In this document: one piece after another, positions 53,966-61,949 of the stretch
How positions within the stretch are numbered: the stretch's first letter is position 1
Layout of the letters: each line of letters begins with the position of its first letter
DNA from: Flavobacteriia bacterium
GTDB taxonomy: Bacteria; Bacteroidota; Bacteroidia; Flavobacteriales_D; Crocinitomicaceae
Direction: 5' to 3'
Assembly: GCA_026391005.1 (NCBI GenBank)
Contig: JAPLEV010000012.1
Coordinates: 53,942-117,941, forward strand
DNA: 64,000 nt
Translations under genes and position numbers: made by a program
Notes under the pieces: model-generated
Told to the model about the DNA's origin: nothing
Seen by the model: only the letters and a program-made list of their open reading frames with translations
Databases searched by the model: none

Positions 53966-55159
53966 TTAAAGTAGATAAAAAAATGTAAAAACAAAAACCC
54001 ATACTAAATCAACAAAATGCCAATATAGTCCCGTTTTTTCGACCATTTCATAATGACCTCTTTTGTGGTAAGTTCCCATCACAACCCCTATGCAAATAAT
54101 AATATTAATTATGACGCCAGAAAAAACATGAAATCCATGAAATCCCGTAATAAAGAAAAAGAACTGCCCATATTGTTGAGGCCCATACTCGTTTTGTTTC
54201 AAATTAGCACCATAAACTACTTTGTTTTGAACGCCCTCCTGTAAAGATGTATAGTACAATTCGCTTGCTTTTTTACCTTCAATTGGTTTGTCCCCCACCT
54301 TGTATTTACTACCTGATTTTTTTGTGATTAAAATGAGGTGTTCATCTGCTTTCTTGTTTATTTTAGCGATGGAACCATCGTGTAAAATAATAACCCCATT
54401 ATTTGATGACTTGGATTTAATGGCTTCTAAGTCCTTTTTTAGGCCAGCCAATTTGTTTTTTAAATTATCTTGTGTTGCTTTGGCCCCAACTTTTCCCGCA
54501 GTGTCCACTTTTAAGGCAGCAATTATGTCTTTTTGATTTTTGAGGTTGTTAACCATTTCGGTGCTTTTGAAAAGGCCACCGGTTTCAGCGGCATGCTGGA
54601 ATTGATGCAAGAGGTCGGATGTAACAACAGACCCTACTTTTAAGTGACTTCCCGCCTGTACAACAGTAAAATTTTCTATTTCACCGAAATGACCTCTAAC
54701 GATAGCCTGAGAGCCATCGGCCAATTCAATTTTTCCAAATTCCGATCCGTGTATAAAGTGACTCCATTCCCATGCTTGGGAACCTACAAAAAAGAAACCT
54801 CCAATTATCGTGGCGATCATCCATTTGATAACACCTTTCTTATCCATTCGATGCCCAGCTTCTACTGCTAAAACCATCGTAACGGATGAAACAATTAGAA
54901 TAAAGGTCATTAAAGCTACATATAACAAAGGATAACCATGCCCTAAAAATGGCATTGAATTAAATGTTTCTTCACCAATAGGCCAAGCTGCTTGGGCAGC
55001 GTGTCTTGTATATCCGTATGCAATGAGTAAACCTGTGAAAGTAAGTGCATCAGAAACTAAGAAAAACCACATCATTAGTTTTCCGTAACTAGTTGAAAAT
55101 GGGGATTCTTTACCGCCCCAAAGTGTTTTAGAATCTAATTGTACAGCGTGATCTCCCAT
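53966..55159 (-). CDS. Cytochrome c oxidase subunit III with large soluble insertion
   Basis: A 397-residue heme-copper oxidase subunit III. Helices at about 27-50, 75-100 and 112-130 end in QAWEWSHFIHGSEF. Then comes a hydrophilic block at about 140-322 with a Lys-rich coiled-coil-like part (NLKNKLAGLKKDLEAIKSK). The membrane part resumes at QFFFFITGFHGFHVFSG and ends GLYWHFVDLVWVFVFTFFYLL, the family signature. The insertion should face the periplasm. Bacteroidota subunit III proteins often have a loop here, but this one is about 180 residues. It is one of two adjacent subunit-III genes. Confidence 0.92.
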   Translation of the reverse strand: MGDHAVQLDSKTLWGGKESPFSTSYGKLMMWFFLVSDALTFTGLLIAYGYTRHAAQAAWPIGEETFNSMPFLGHGYPLLYVALMTFILIVSSVTMVLAVEAGHRMDKKGVIKWMIATIIGGFFFVGSQAWEWSHFIHGSEFGKIELADGSQAIVRGHFGEIENFTVVQAGSHLKVGSVVTSDLLHQFQHAAETGGLFKSTEMVNNLKNQKDIIAALKVDTAGKVGAKATQDNLKNKLAGLKKDLEAIKSKSSNNGVIILHDGSIAKINKKADEHLILITKKSGSKYKVGDKPIEGKKASELYYTSLQEGVQNKVVYGANLKQNEYGPQQYGQFFFFITGFHGFHVFSGVIINIIICIGVVMGTYHKRGHYEMVEKTGLYWHFVDLVWVFVFTFFYLL

Positions 55160-55180
55160 TGCTTAAATTTTTCAGCAAAA

Positions 55181-56230
55181 TTAATGAATAAAAACTAAAA
55201 AGAGCAACAAATATATCCACAAAATACCAAGAAAATGCCAAAACACACTAGTCGTTAAAACTGGTAGGTAATTATTTTCGTTGTATTTATTTGAAAATGA
55301 ATTAATTACAATAATCAATAGGAAAATTAAGGTGACGATAACGTGTAAAACGTGCAGTACCGTTAGGATAAACAAATAGGAGCTCGCAGAATCCGATGCT
55401 TCTGCCGCTTTTATTTGTAATGAAGGAGACAATTCACGCTTATTGTAATACAATTTACGATTTTTATAGGTAAGCGCTTTACCTTTAAAATAAATTGTAA
55501 AATCTTTACCGTAGTTTCCCCTTGCGAAAAAATCACCCCGCTTATCTCGGATATTTACCGCTAAATCACCTAGTCTAATTTCATCAACATGTTTCATTTG
55601 GACACTGTCTGAAATGTATAAAAGCCGATCTTTTATTTTTAACGGATTATCGTTTAGGATAATAATAAAATTTGGATTCTCTTTTATGCGAATCGCTGAT
55701 TTTTGCTTTGGGTTAATAAATTGCTTAGTAAATTCCTGAAGTTCTCCAAATTCGCTATCGCTCATGTTGCGCCCCTTAACTTTGTAATCGTTACCATCTA
55801 CTTCAATAAAGTCCCCTTTATACTTGATCTCAAAATAGTCGCCATAACGACCATCTGTAACCATAATATAGTTTTTTGCAGGGTGAATCCCTCTTTCTAT
55901 TAACTTATTAAATCCACGAATTTGAAAGACAACAAAAAGCACTCCTAAAATAAGTGTTGTCAACATAAAAAGTTTGATATCAAGGATCTTATTGCTTTTT
56001 GCCGCTCGGAGAGAAAATATAAAACTTATACTACTTAATCCTAAAAATAAAGTACTCCAGTAGAATGCTCTTGGCAAGGCAAATTTTAACCAAAAACCAG
56101 CTCCCATGCTCACAATGTAAGCAGAAGTTAAACCCGCAAAAAGCATGGTCACGCTAAATGCAATCACGTAAACGAGATTAAGTTTCATTTTTTTTCTTAC
56201 TTCTGGGCTTAATTCTTTTGAAAAATCCAT
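55181..56230 (-). CDS. Heme-copper oxidase subunit III-like protein with soluble insertion
   Basis: A 349-residue second subunit-III-type protein. Helices near 19-38, 53-72 and 87-105 are followed by a hydrophilic block (about 118-272) with beta-type sequence such as GDYFEIKYKGDFIEVDG. The membrane part resumes with YLFILTVLHVLHVIVTLIFLL and ends FWHFLGILWIYLLLFLVF. The pattern is that of subunit III, but the sequence differs from its downstream neighbour. Both carry an insertion at the same place, between the QAW/QIRG helix and the HGFHV/HVLHV helix. It follows the heme O synthase gene by 31 bases in the same operon. Confidence 0.88.
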   Translation of the reverse strand: MDFSKELSPEVRKKMKLNLVYVIAFSVTMLFAGLTSAYIVSMGAGFWLKFALPRAFYWSTLFLGLSSISFIFSLRAAKSNKILDIKLFMLTTLILGVLFVVFQIRGFNKLIERGIHPAKNYIMVTDGRYGDYFEIKYKGDFIEVDGNDYKVKGRNMSDSEFGELQEFTKQFINPKQKSAIRIKENPNFIIILNDNPLKIKDRLLYISDSVQMKHVDEIRLGDLAVNIRDKRGDFFARGNYGKDFTIYFKGKALTYKNRKLYYNKRELSPSLQIKAAEASDSASSYLFILTVLHVLHVIVTLIFLLIIVINSFSNKYNENNYLPVLTTSVFWHFLGILWIYLLLFLVFIH

Positions 56231-56261
56231 AATTAATTTTTTTATTTTTAATTAGTTAGCT

Positions 56262-57131
56262 TCACATTATTCTATCAAATACATACGTAAATTGAATAAT
56301 TGGTAGATAAACAAATGAGGCAAACATAAGTTTACGAGCATCTGAATCTTGACAGCTGTGGAATAGCCGGTAGGCTAATAAAAAGAATGCAGCACCAAGA
56401 AAACTTCCAATTATTAAGGTCGCTGAACCCGTTAATCCGTAAAACCATGGCGCGAGACTAAAAGGAATTAAGGCAAGCGAATACGTAGCAATTTGAAAGG
56501 CAGAATTTTTTGTTTTCCCAGAGCGGGAGGGCAGTAAGAAAAATCCTGCTTTTTGATAATCTTCATGTAAAACCCATGCAATTGCCCAAAAGTGTGGAAA
56601 TTGCCAAGTAAACTGAACGAAAAATAGTATTCCGGGAATAAATCCAAATTCATTGGTTGCGGCAATTGCACCCAAAAAAGGAGGGACGGCGCCAGGAATT
56701 GCTCCAACAAATACTGCCCAGGCACTTTTTTGTTTGAGTGGGGTATACACAAATACGTAGAGGATGAAGGCACCTAAACCTAAAAGCGCGCTATTTAAAT
56801 TAATACAGAAAAGCAAAAGCTCTCCAATTAACAACGAGAAACTGCAAATTAGCCAACCCTCTTTTAAACTCATCCAGTTCATTGGCAATGGTCTTTTTGA
56901 CGTTCGACTCATCTTTTTATCAATTTCTCGCTCCCAAATTTGATTTGCGCCGTTTGATGCCGCAGTTACGAGTGTGCCCCCAAACATTAAAAGTGTAATT
57001 TCTATTAGATTTGTTCCTCCAGCAAATAAATAACCTGAAAGGGCAGAAATAATTACCAAGAACGACAACCTAAATTTGGTGAACACCAAATATATCTTCA
57101 GTCTTGAAGGCCTTCTTATTAATTCTTCCAT
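56262..57131 (-). CDS. ctaB: Protoheme IX farnesyltransferase (heme O synthase)
   Basis: A 289-residue UbiA-family prenyltransferase that adds a farnesyl chain to protoheme to make heme O. The first Asp-rich-type motif is NGANQIWEREIDKKMSRT, followed by RPLP. About eight membrane helices are visible, with PGAVPPFLGA and FTWQFPHFWAIAWVLHEDYQ typical of CtaB/CyoE. It is the first gene of the oxidase operon. I use ATG 57131 (MEELIRR); a TTG at 57140 would add three residues. A TAATTTTG element lies only 6 bases upstream. Confidence 0.94.
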   Translation of the reverse strand: MEELIRRPSRLKIYLVFTKFRLSFLVIISALSGYLFAGGTNLIEITLLMFGGTLVTAASNGANQIWEREIDKKMSRTSKRPLPMNWMSLKEGWLICSFSLLIGELLLFCINLNSALLGLGAFILYVFVYTPLKQKSAWAVFVGAIPGAVPPFLGAIAATNEFGFIPGILFFVQFTWQFPHFWAIAWVLHEDYQKAGFFLLPSRSGKTKNSAFQIATYSLALIPFSLAPWFYGLTGSATLIIGSFLGAAFFLLAYRLFHSCQDSDARKLMFASFVYLPIIQFTYVFDRIM

Positions 57132-57137
57132 CGCTCG

Positions 57138-57145
57138 CAAAATTA
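57138..57145 (-). promoter_or_regulatory. TAnnTTTG -7-like element immediately before ctaB
   Basis: TAATTTTG on the - strand lies 6 bases before the ctaB ATG. If used as a -7 box, transcription would start at or next to the start codon. No TTTG is seen at the matching -33 distance. Confidence 0.35.
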
Positions 57146-57210
57146 GTTAATTTTAAATCACTCTATGAATTAAACTTAATTTCTTGAGTAAAAAACAATA
57201 GCATGAAAAC

Positions 57211-57240
57211 TTTGTTTTAAGTACTAAAAGTTTATTTTTG
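57211..57240 (+). promoter_or_regulatory. Bacteroidota promoter for dxs
   Basis: TTTG (57211-57214), an 18-base spacer and TATTTTTG (57233-57240) match TTTG-N17-23-TAnnTTTG. Transcription should begin about 57245-57247, only a few bases before the ATG at 57250, so the dxs message may be leaderless or nearly so. Confidence 0.6.
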
Positions 57241-57249
57241 TGTTTTAGT

Positions 57250-59208
57250 ATGAGCGAAAAATATATTCCCGGTCCATTTTTAAGTAAAATTACAAATCCG
57301 GAAGATCTTAGGGCTAATTTCAAAACAGATGATTTAATTCAGGTTTCTGACGAATTACGTCAATATATTGTTGATGTAATTTCGGAGATTGGAAACAGCC
57401 ATTTTGGCGCAAGCCTTGGTGTAGTTGAATTAACCGTAGCATTACATTATGTTTTTAATACACCTCAAGACCAATTGGTTTGGGATGTTGGACATCAAGC
57501 TTATGGTCATAAAATATTAACGGGTCGCCGCGAAAATTTTCATACAAACAGACTAAAGGGGGGGATTTCAGGCTTTCCAAAAAGATCAGAAAGTGAGTAC
57601 GATACTTTTGGTGTTGGACATTCCTCCACATCAATATCTGCTGCATTAGGAATGGCAGTTGCCAATCGTTTAAAAGGTCAAATAAATACACAGCACATTG
57701 CCGTAATTGGTGACGGAGCAATGACGGCAGGATTAGCATTTGAAGGATTGAATAATGCTGGTTTTGAAAAAGACACGAATTTATTGGTGATTTTGAATGA
57801 TAATTGTATGTCTATTGATCCAAATGTTGGTGCCCTAAAGGAGTATTTGACAGACATTACTACATCACATACTTACAATAAAGTTAAAGATGAGGTTTGG
57901 AAGTTACTAGGTAAAATTTCGACATTTGGACCTGATGCCCAATCCATAGCATCAAAAGTATCAAGTGCTTTAAAAGGAAGTCTATTAAAACAAAGCAATT
58001 TATTTGAGGCACTAAATTTCAGGTATTTTGGTCCGGTTGATGGGCATGATGTAATTGGTTTGGCTAAAGTTTTAGAAGATTTAAAAGATATTCCAGGGCC
58101 TAAAATTTTACATTGTATTACAAGAAAAGGAGCCGGCTATAAGTATTCTGAAGAAGGCAATCCAACGAAATGGCATGCGCCTGGAATTTTTAATAAAGAA
58201 ACGGGTGAGATAGTAAAAATAATACCAAAGTCCCCCCAGGCCCCAAAATATCAGGATGTCTTCGGCCATACGATTGTTGAACTAGCAGAAAAAAACGAAA
58301 AAATTGTAGGGGTAACGCCAGCCATGCCTTCCGGATCGTCATTAAATATTATGATGAAAGCCATGCCAGAAAGAAGTTTTGATGTTGGTATTGCAGAACA
58401 ACACGCCGTAACGTTTAGTGCGGGAATGGCAACTCAAGGTCTTGTTCCTTTTTGCAATATCTATTCATCTTTTATGCAACGGGCCTATGACCAGGTAATT
58501 CATGATGTCGCACTTCAAAATCTTAATGTTGTTTTTTGCTTAGACCGAGGTGGATTAGTTGGAGCAGATGGAGCAACTCATCATGGGGCGTATGATTTAG
58601 CTTACATGCGTTGTATTCCAAATATGGTGGTTTCAGCCCCAATGAATGAAGAAGAACTAAGGAACTTAATGTACTCTGCCCAACTCGAAGATAGGGGGCC
58701 CTATTCTATTCGCTATCCTAGAGGAAATGGTGTGATGTTGGACTGGAAAACGCCCTTCAAAGAAATTAAAACTGGGAAAGGTAGAAAAATCACAAATGGA
58801 GATGACATTGCGATACTTTCTATTGGGCACCCAGGAAATTTTGCGCAAGAAGCAATTGCTAAAATGAGCGATTCCGGGATTTCTATTGCCCATTACGATA
58901 TGCGCTTTGCAAAGCCTTTAGATGAAATGTTGCTCCATGAAATTTTCAGTAAGTTTAAAAAAATCATAACTATAGAAGATGGCTGTATTATGGGCGGTTT
59001 CGGTTCAGCAATCATTGAATTTATGGTCGACCAAAAGTATCAATCAGAAGTTGTACGACTTGGTATTCCAGATGAATATATTCATCATGGTACACAAGAA
59101 GAATTATGGGATGAATGTGGAATTGATGCAGCGGCCATTATAAAAACCATTGAGAAACTAGTTAGTATTGCGCATTCGTCTACTTCATCATTTATTCAAG
59201 CGGGTTAA
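57250..59208 (+). CDS. dxs: 1-Deoxy-D-xylulose-5-phosphate synthase
   Basis: A 652-residue thiamine-diphosphate enzyme, first step of the MEP route to isoprenoids, joining pyruvate and glyceraldehyde-3-phosphate. It has VGHQAYGHKILTGRR, the ThDP motif GDGAMTAGLAFEGLNNAG with downstream NDNCMSID, and the transketolase-type GIAEQHAVTFSAGMA with RGGLVGADGATHHG. Length is normal. I start at ATG 57250 (MSEKYIPG); the TTG at 57238 overlaps the promoter. It faces away from ctaB, whose substrate farnesyl diphosphate derives from this pathway. Confidence 0.96.
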   Translation: MSEKYIPGPFLSKITNPEDLRANFKTDDLIQVSDELRQYIVDVISEIGNSHFGASLGVVELTVALHYVFNTPQDQLVWDVGHQAYGHKILTGRRENFHTNRLKGGISGFPKRSESEYDTFGVGHSSTSISAALGMAVANRLKGQINTQHIAVIGDGAMTAGLAFEGLNNAGFEKDTNLLVILNDNCMSIDPNVGALKEYLTDITTSHTYNKVKDEVWKLLGKISTFGPDAQSIASKVSSALKGSLLKQSNLFEALNFRYFGPVDGHDVIGLAKVLEDLKDIPGPKILHCITRKGAGYKYSEEGNPTKWHAPGIFNKETGEIVKIIPKSPQAPKYQDVFGHTIVELAEKNEKIVGVTPAMPSGSSLNIMMKAMPERSFDVGIAEQHAVTFSAGMATQGLVPFCNIYSSFMQRAYDQVIHDVALQNLNVVFCLDRGGLVGADGATHHGAYDLAYMRCIPNMVVSAPMNEEELRNLMYSAQLEDRGPYSIRYPRGNGVMLDWKTPFKEIKTGKGRKITNGDDIAILSIGHPGNFAQEAIAKMSDSGISIAHYDMRFAKPLDEMLLHEIFSKFKKIITIEDGCIMGGFGSAIIEFMVDQKYQSEVVRLGIPDEYIHHGTQEELWDECGIDAAAIIKTIEKLVSIAHSSTSSFIQAG

Positions 59209-59344
59209 TCTTACCTTTGCCTAATCTAGTTTTTGACTGTTTATAGTTAGTATTGTAAAGCAGTTTTTCATCAAAATTTATTTTTAAAAAGAGCGGAGCA
59301 ATTTTAATTATTGTATTTTCGACAATTATTTAAAATTAATAAGG

Positions 59345-61156
59345 GTGAAAAAAACAAATTTTAGTGCGTTAGGCACACTTACAATCGTTTTCTTTTTTTG
59401 GGGATTTATAGCTGCAGGAAACAGTGTTTTCATCCCTTTTTGCAAAAGTTATTTTCATTTAGATCAATTTCAAAGTCAATTGGTTGACTTTGCCTTTTAT
59501 GGCGCCTATTATTTAGGAGCTTTATTTTTATTTATTCTGGGCTCTATTTCAGGAAAAGATTTTGTTGGAAAATGGGGGTATAAAAAGAGTATTGTTTTTG
59601 GATTATTGTTTTCCGCTTTAGGCGCAACCGCTATGATATTTGCAGTATATGGAAATACATTTTCGGGTATGCTTATTGGCTTGTTTATAGTTGCTTTGGG
59701 CTTTTCTTTGCAGCAGACTGCTGCCAATCCTTTTGCAATTTCATTAGGAGATCCAGCGACAGGTTCTACAAGAGTGAACTTAGGAGGTGGAGTTAATTCT
59801 TTTGGAACTATGATTGGGCCTCTCATTGTAGCATTTGCACTATTTGGCTCTTCTGCAGCGGTTACAGATGAAATGATTGAACAATTAGATTTAATAAAAG
59901 TGATCATTCTATATGCTGTTGTTGGAATCTTATTCATCGCAGCGGCTGCTATTTTTGGACTTTCTCAGGCAGTTCCGAGTGGAGTAATTGATGAAAAATT
60001 TGAGCCCTCAAAAAAAGCTTTAAGAAGTTTATTGATAATGACAGGTTTGTTAATCGTAATTTTCACGCCTGTTTTTTCAAGCTATAGTTCAAAAGAAGCA
60101 AAACAAATCGTGCAGTATGAAAATAAATTAGGGGCAATTAACGCTCGAGTTGATTCATTAAATATTATTATTGCACCTACTGAAAAATCTCAACAAGTTG
60201 ACAGCCTACTGTTTAAGGATACTAATCGTAAAATTAGCATAAGTCAAACCAATTCTAAATCAATTCAACTTAAGATAAAAAACCTAAAGCAACCGCTAGA
60301 AAAAACAAGAATGATGTGGTTGTTTATTGCGCTCGCCGTAGTAATTGGCAGTTTATTATTTACAAATATCGCGGCAAGCAGTAATCCTGATGGGTGGGGA
60401 GCGATGCGCTATCCTCAGTTAGTTTTGGGTATGCTTGCTATTTTTATTTATGTTGGAGTTGAGGTTGCAATTGGATCAAATTTGGGTGAACTATTAAAAC
60501 AAGCTCAATTTGGAGGAAAAAAATCATCTGAAATCGCACCATATATTTCCATGTATTGGGGTAGCTTAATGATTGGAAGATGGGCAGGTGCTATAAGTGC
60601 ATTTAATTTTAAATCAACGACAAAAAAACTACTAACATTCCTTATTCCATTAATAGCGTTTGGTGTTATTTTACTTACCAATACAATTGCTAAGTATGAT
60701 GTTAGTCAACTTTATTATTATATAATTTGTGTGATAATACAGATAATTGCATTCTATTTTGTTGGCGATAAACCAGCGAAATCACTTCTTGTATTTGGAG
60801 TTTTAGGTGCCTTTGCAATGCTGATAGGTATATTTTCAACAGGAAACATTGCTGTTTTTGCCTTTTTAAGTGGTGGATTGTTTTGTTCAATTCTTTGGCC
60901 TTGTATATTTACACTTTCCATTGCTGGATTAGGAAAATATACATCTCAAGGCTCAGCCTTTTTAATAATGATGATTTTAGGGGGAGGTATTATCCCCCCA
61001 ATTCAAGGTAAGTTAGCTGACTTAATTGGAATTCAAGCATCCTATTTTATTCCTGTTATTTGTTTTGCATATTTAGCACTATTTGCTATTTTGGTTGAAC
61101 GAACCCTTAAGAAACAAGGGTTGACTGATTTTTCAATTTCATCAAGTGGACATTAA
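59345..61156 (+). CDS. MFS sugar transporter, FucP/GluP type, with long central loop
   Basis: A 603-residue member of the major facilitator superfamily, fucose permease/glucose-galactose transporter branch ([11 protein letters not shown] near the start, [20 protein letters not shown] and [13 protein letters not shown] in the N-half). The family is usually 400-450 residues. Here a hydrophilic, Lys/Gln/Ser-rich segment of about 85 residues (about 245-322) sits between two helices. The start is GTG at 59345. It is followed 14 bases later by the NrtR-like regulator gene, and then by a SusC receptor gene, so it probably belongs to a sugar uptake locus. The sugar cannot be named from sequence. Confidence 0.85.
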   Translation: MKKTNFSALGTLTIVFFFWGFIAAGNSVFIPFCKSYFHLDQFQSQLVDFAFYGAYYLGALFLFILGSISGKDFVGKWGYKKSIVFGLLFSALGATAMIFAVYGNTFSGMLIGLFIVALGFSLQQTAANPFAISLGDPATGSTRVNLGGGVNSFGTMIGPLIVAFALFGSSAAVTDEMIEQLDLIKVIILYAVVGILFIAAAAIFGLSQAVPSGVIDEKFEPSKKALRSLLIMTGLLIVIFTPVFSSYSSKEAKQIVQYENKLGAINARVDSLNIIIAPTEKSQQVDSLLFKDTNRKISISQTNSKSIQLKIKNLKQPLEKTRMMWLFIALAVVIGSLLFTNIAASSNPDGWGAMRYPQLVLGMLAIFIYVGVEVAIGSNLGELLKQAQFGGKKSSEIAPYISMYWGSLMIGRWAGAISAFNFKSTTKKLLTFLIPLIAFGVILLTNTIAKYDVSQLYYYIICVIIQIIAFYFVGDKPAKSLLVFGVLGAFAMLIGIFSTGNIAVFAFLSGGLFCSILWPCIFTLSIAGLGKYTSQGSAFLIMMILGGGIIPPIQGKLADLIGIQASYFIPVICFAYLALFAILVERTLKKQGLTDFSISSSGH

Positions 61157-61170
61157 TTAAATATTTCACT

Positions 61171-61866
61171 ATGTACCGCATAAATTTTAGCGATTTTTTC
61201 ACCTCAGCTTTTTCAGTTGATTGCATGTTATTTGGTTATTCTCAAGGACAGATAAAAGCGTTGTTAATAAAACGGGCAATGGAACCGTATAATAATTTTT
61301 GGGCTATACCTGGAGACTTAGTATATCCTGATGAGGATCTTGATGAGGCGGCAAACAGGATTTTGAAAGACCTCACTGGTTTATCCGATGTGGGCTTGCA
61401 TCAGGCACAATCATTTGGCCACCCTAAGCGCCACCCTCAAGGGCGTGTTGTCACCGTTTCTTATTTCGCAATGGTTCGAATAGAGGATTTTAATGCAAAA
61501 GCATCTTCATGGGCTGATGAAATTTCTTGGGTTCCCATTCATGATATTCCAGTTTTGGCATTTGATCACAACTTGATTATGGCCACAACAATTGAACTGC
61601 TTAAGCAAAAATTGCGCGTGGAACCCATCTGTTTTGATATGTTGCCGGATCGGTTTACCTTAAGTGAATTCCAGCAGCTTTATGAATACGCCTTTAATCA
61701 GTCATTAGATAAAGCGAATTTTAGAAAAAAAATAAAACATATTCCGCTTCTAGCGCATGATGAGAAACAAAAAATGGTAAAGCACCGCCCGGCAAAACTA
61801 TTTTCCTTTGCTAAAGAAGATTATAAAACGAAGGTCGAAACCATTGATTATCAGTTTAAAATGTAG
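61171..61866 (+). CDS. NrtR-family transcription regulator (eroded Nudix domain + winged helix)
   Basis: A 231-residue protein: a Nudix-fold domain (about 12-150) and a C-terminal winged-helix domain (about 150-225; FTLSEFQQLYEYAF and ANFRKKIKHIPLL). The Nudix box runs from GDLVYPDEDLDEAANRILKD; the catalytic RE and EE pairs of the consensus are replaced by RI and KD, so hydrolase activity is unlikely. The fold probably serves as an effector sensor, as in NrtR regulators and the arabinose regulator described in Bacteroides. The end reads HRPAKLFSF, as in that family. Placement between a sugar transporter and a SusC receptor suggests control of a carbohydrate locus. Confidence 0.87.
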   Translation: MYRINFSDFFTSAFSVDCMLFGYSQGQIKALLIKRAMEPYNNFWAIPGDLVYPDEDLDEAANRILKDLTGLSDVGLHQAQSFGHPKRHPQGRVVTVSYFAMVRIEDFNAKASSWADEISWVPIHDIPVLAFDHNLIMATTIELLKQKLRVEPICFDMLPDRFTLSEFQQLYEYAFNQSLDKANFRKKIKHIPLLAHDEKQKMVKHRPAKLFSFAKEDYKTKVETIDYQFKM

Positions 61867-61923
61867 TCTTATTTGTCTTTTAATTAAAACTTATTGTCCT
61901 TTTTACTATAATTAAATTTTTAG

Positions 61924-61931
61924 TATATTTG
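61924..61931 (+). promoter_or_regulatory. TAnnTTTG -7 element for the SusC-family gene
   Basis: TATATTTG lies 18 bases before the ATG at 61950. A T-run at about 61900-61904 sits at the right distance for a weak -33 box but is not an exact TTTG. Confidence 0.45.
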
Positions 61932-61949
61932 CTAACTAAACCTTATCAA

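Noticed and set aside
59509..59937. 142-codon open frame on the - strand inside the sugar transporter gene
   Set aside because: Opposite a conserved membrane-protein gene, with no domain and no operon context.
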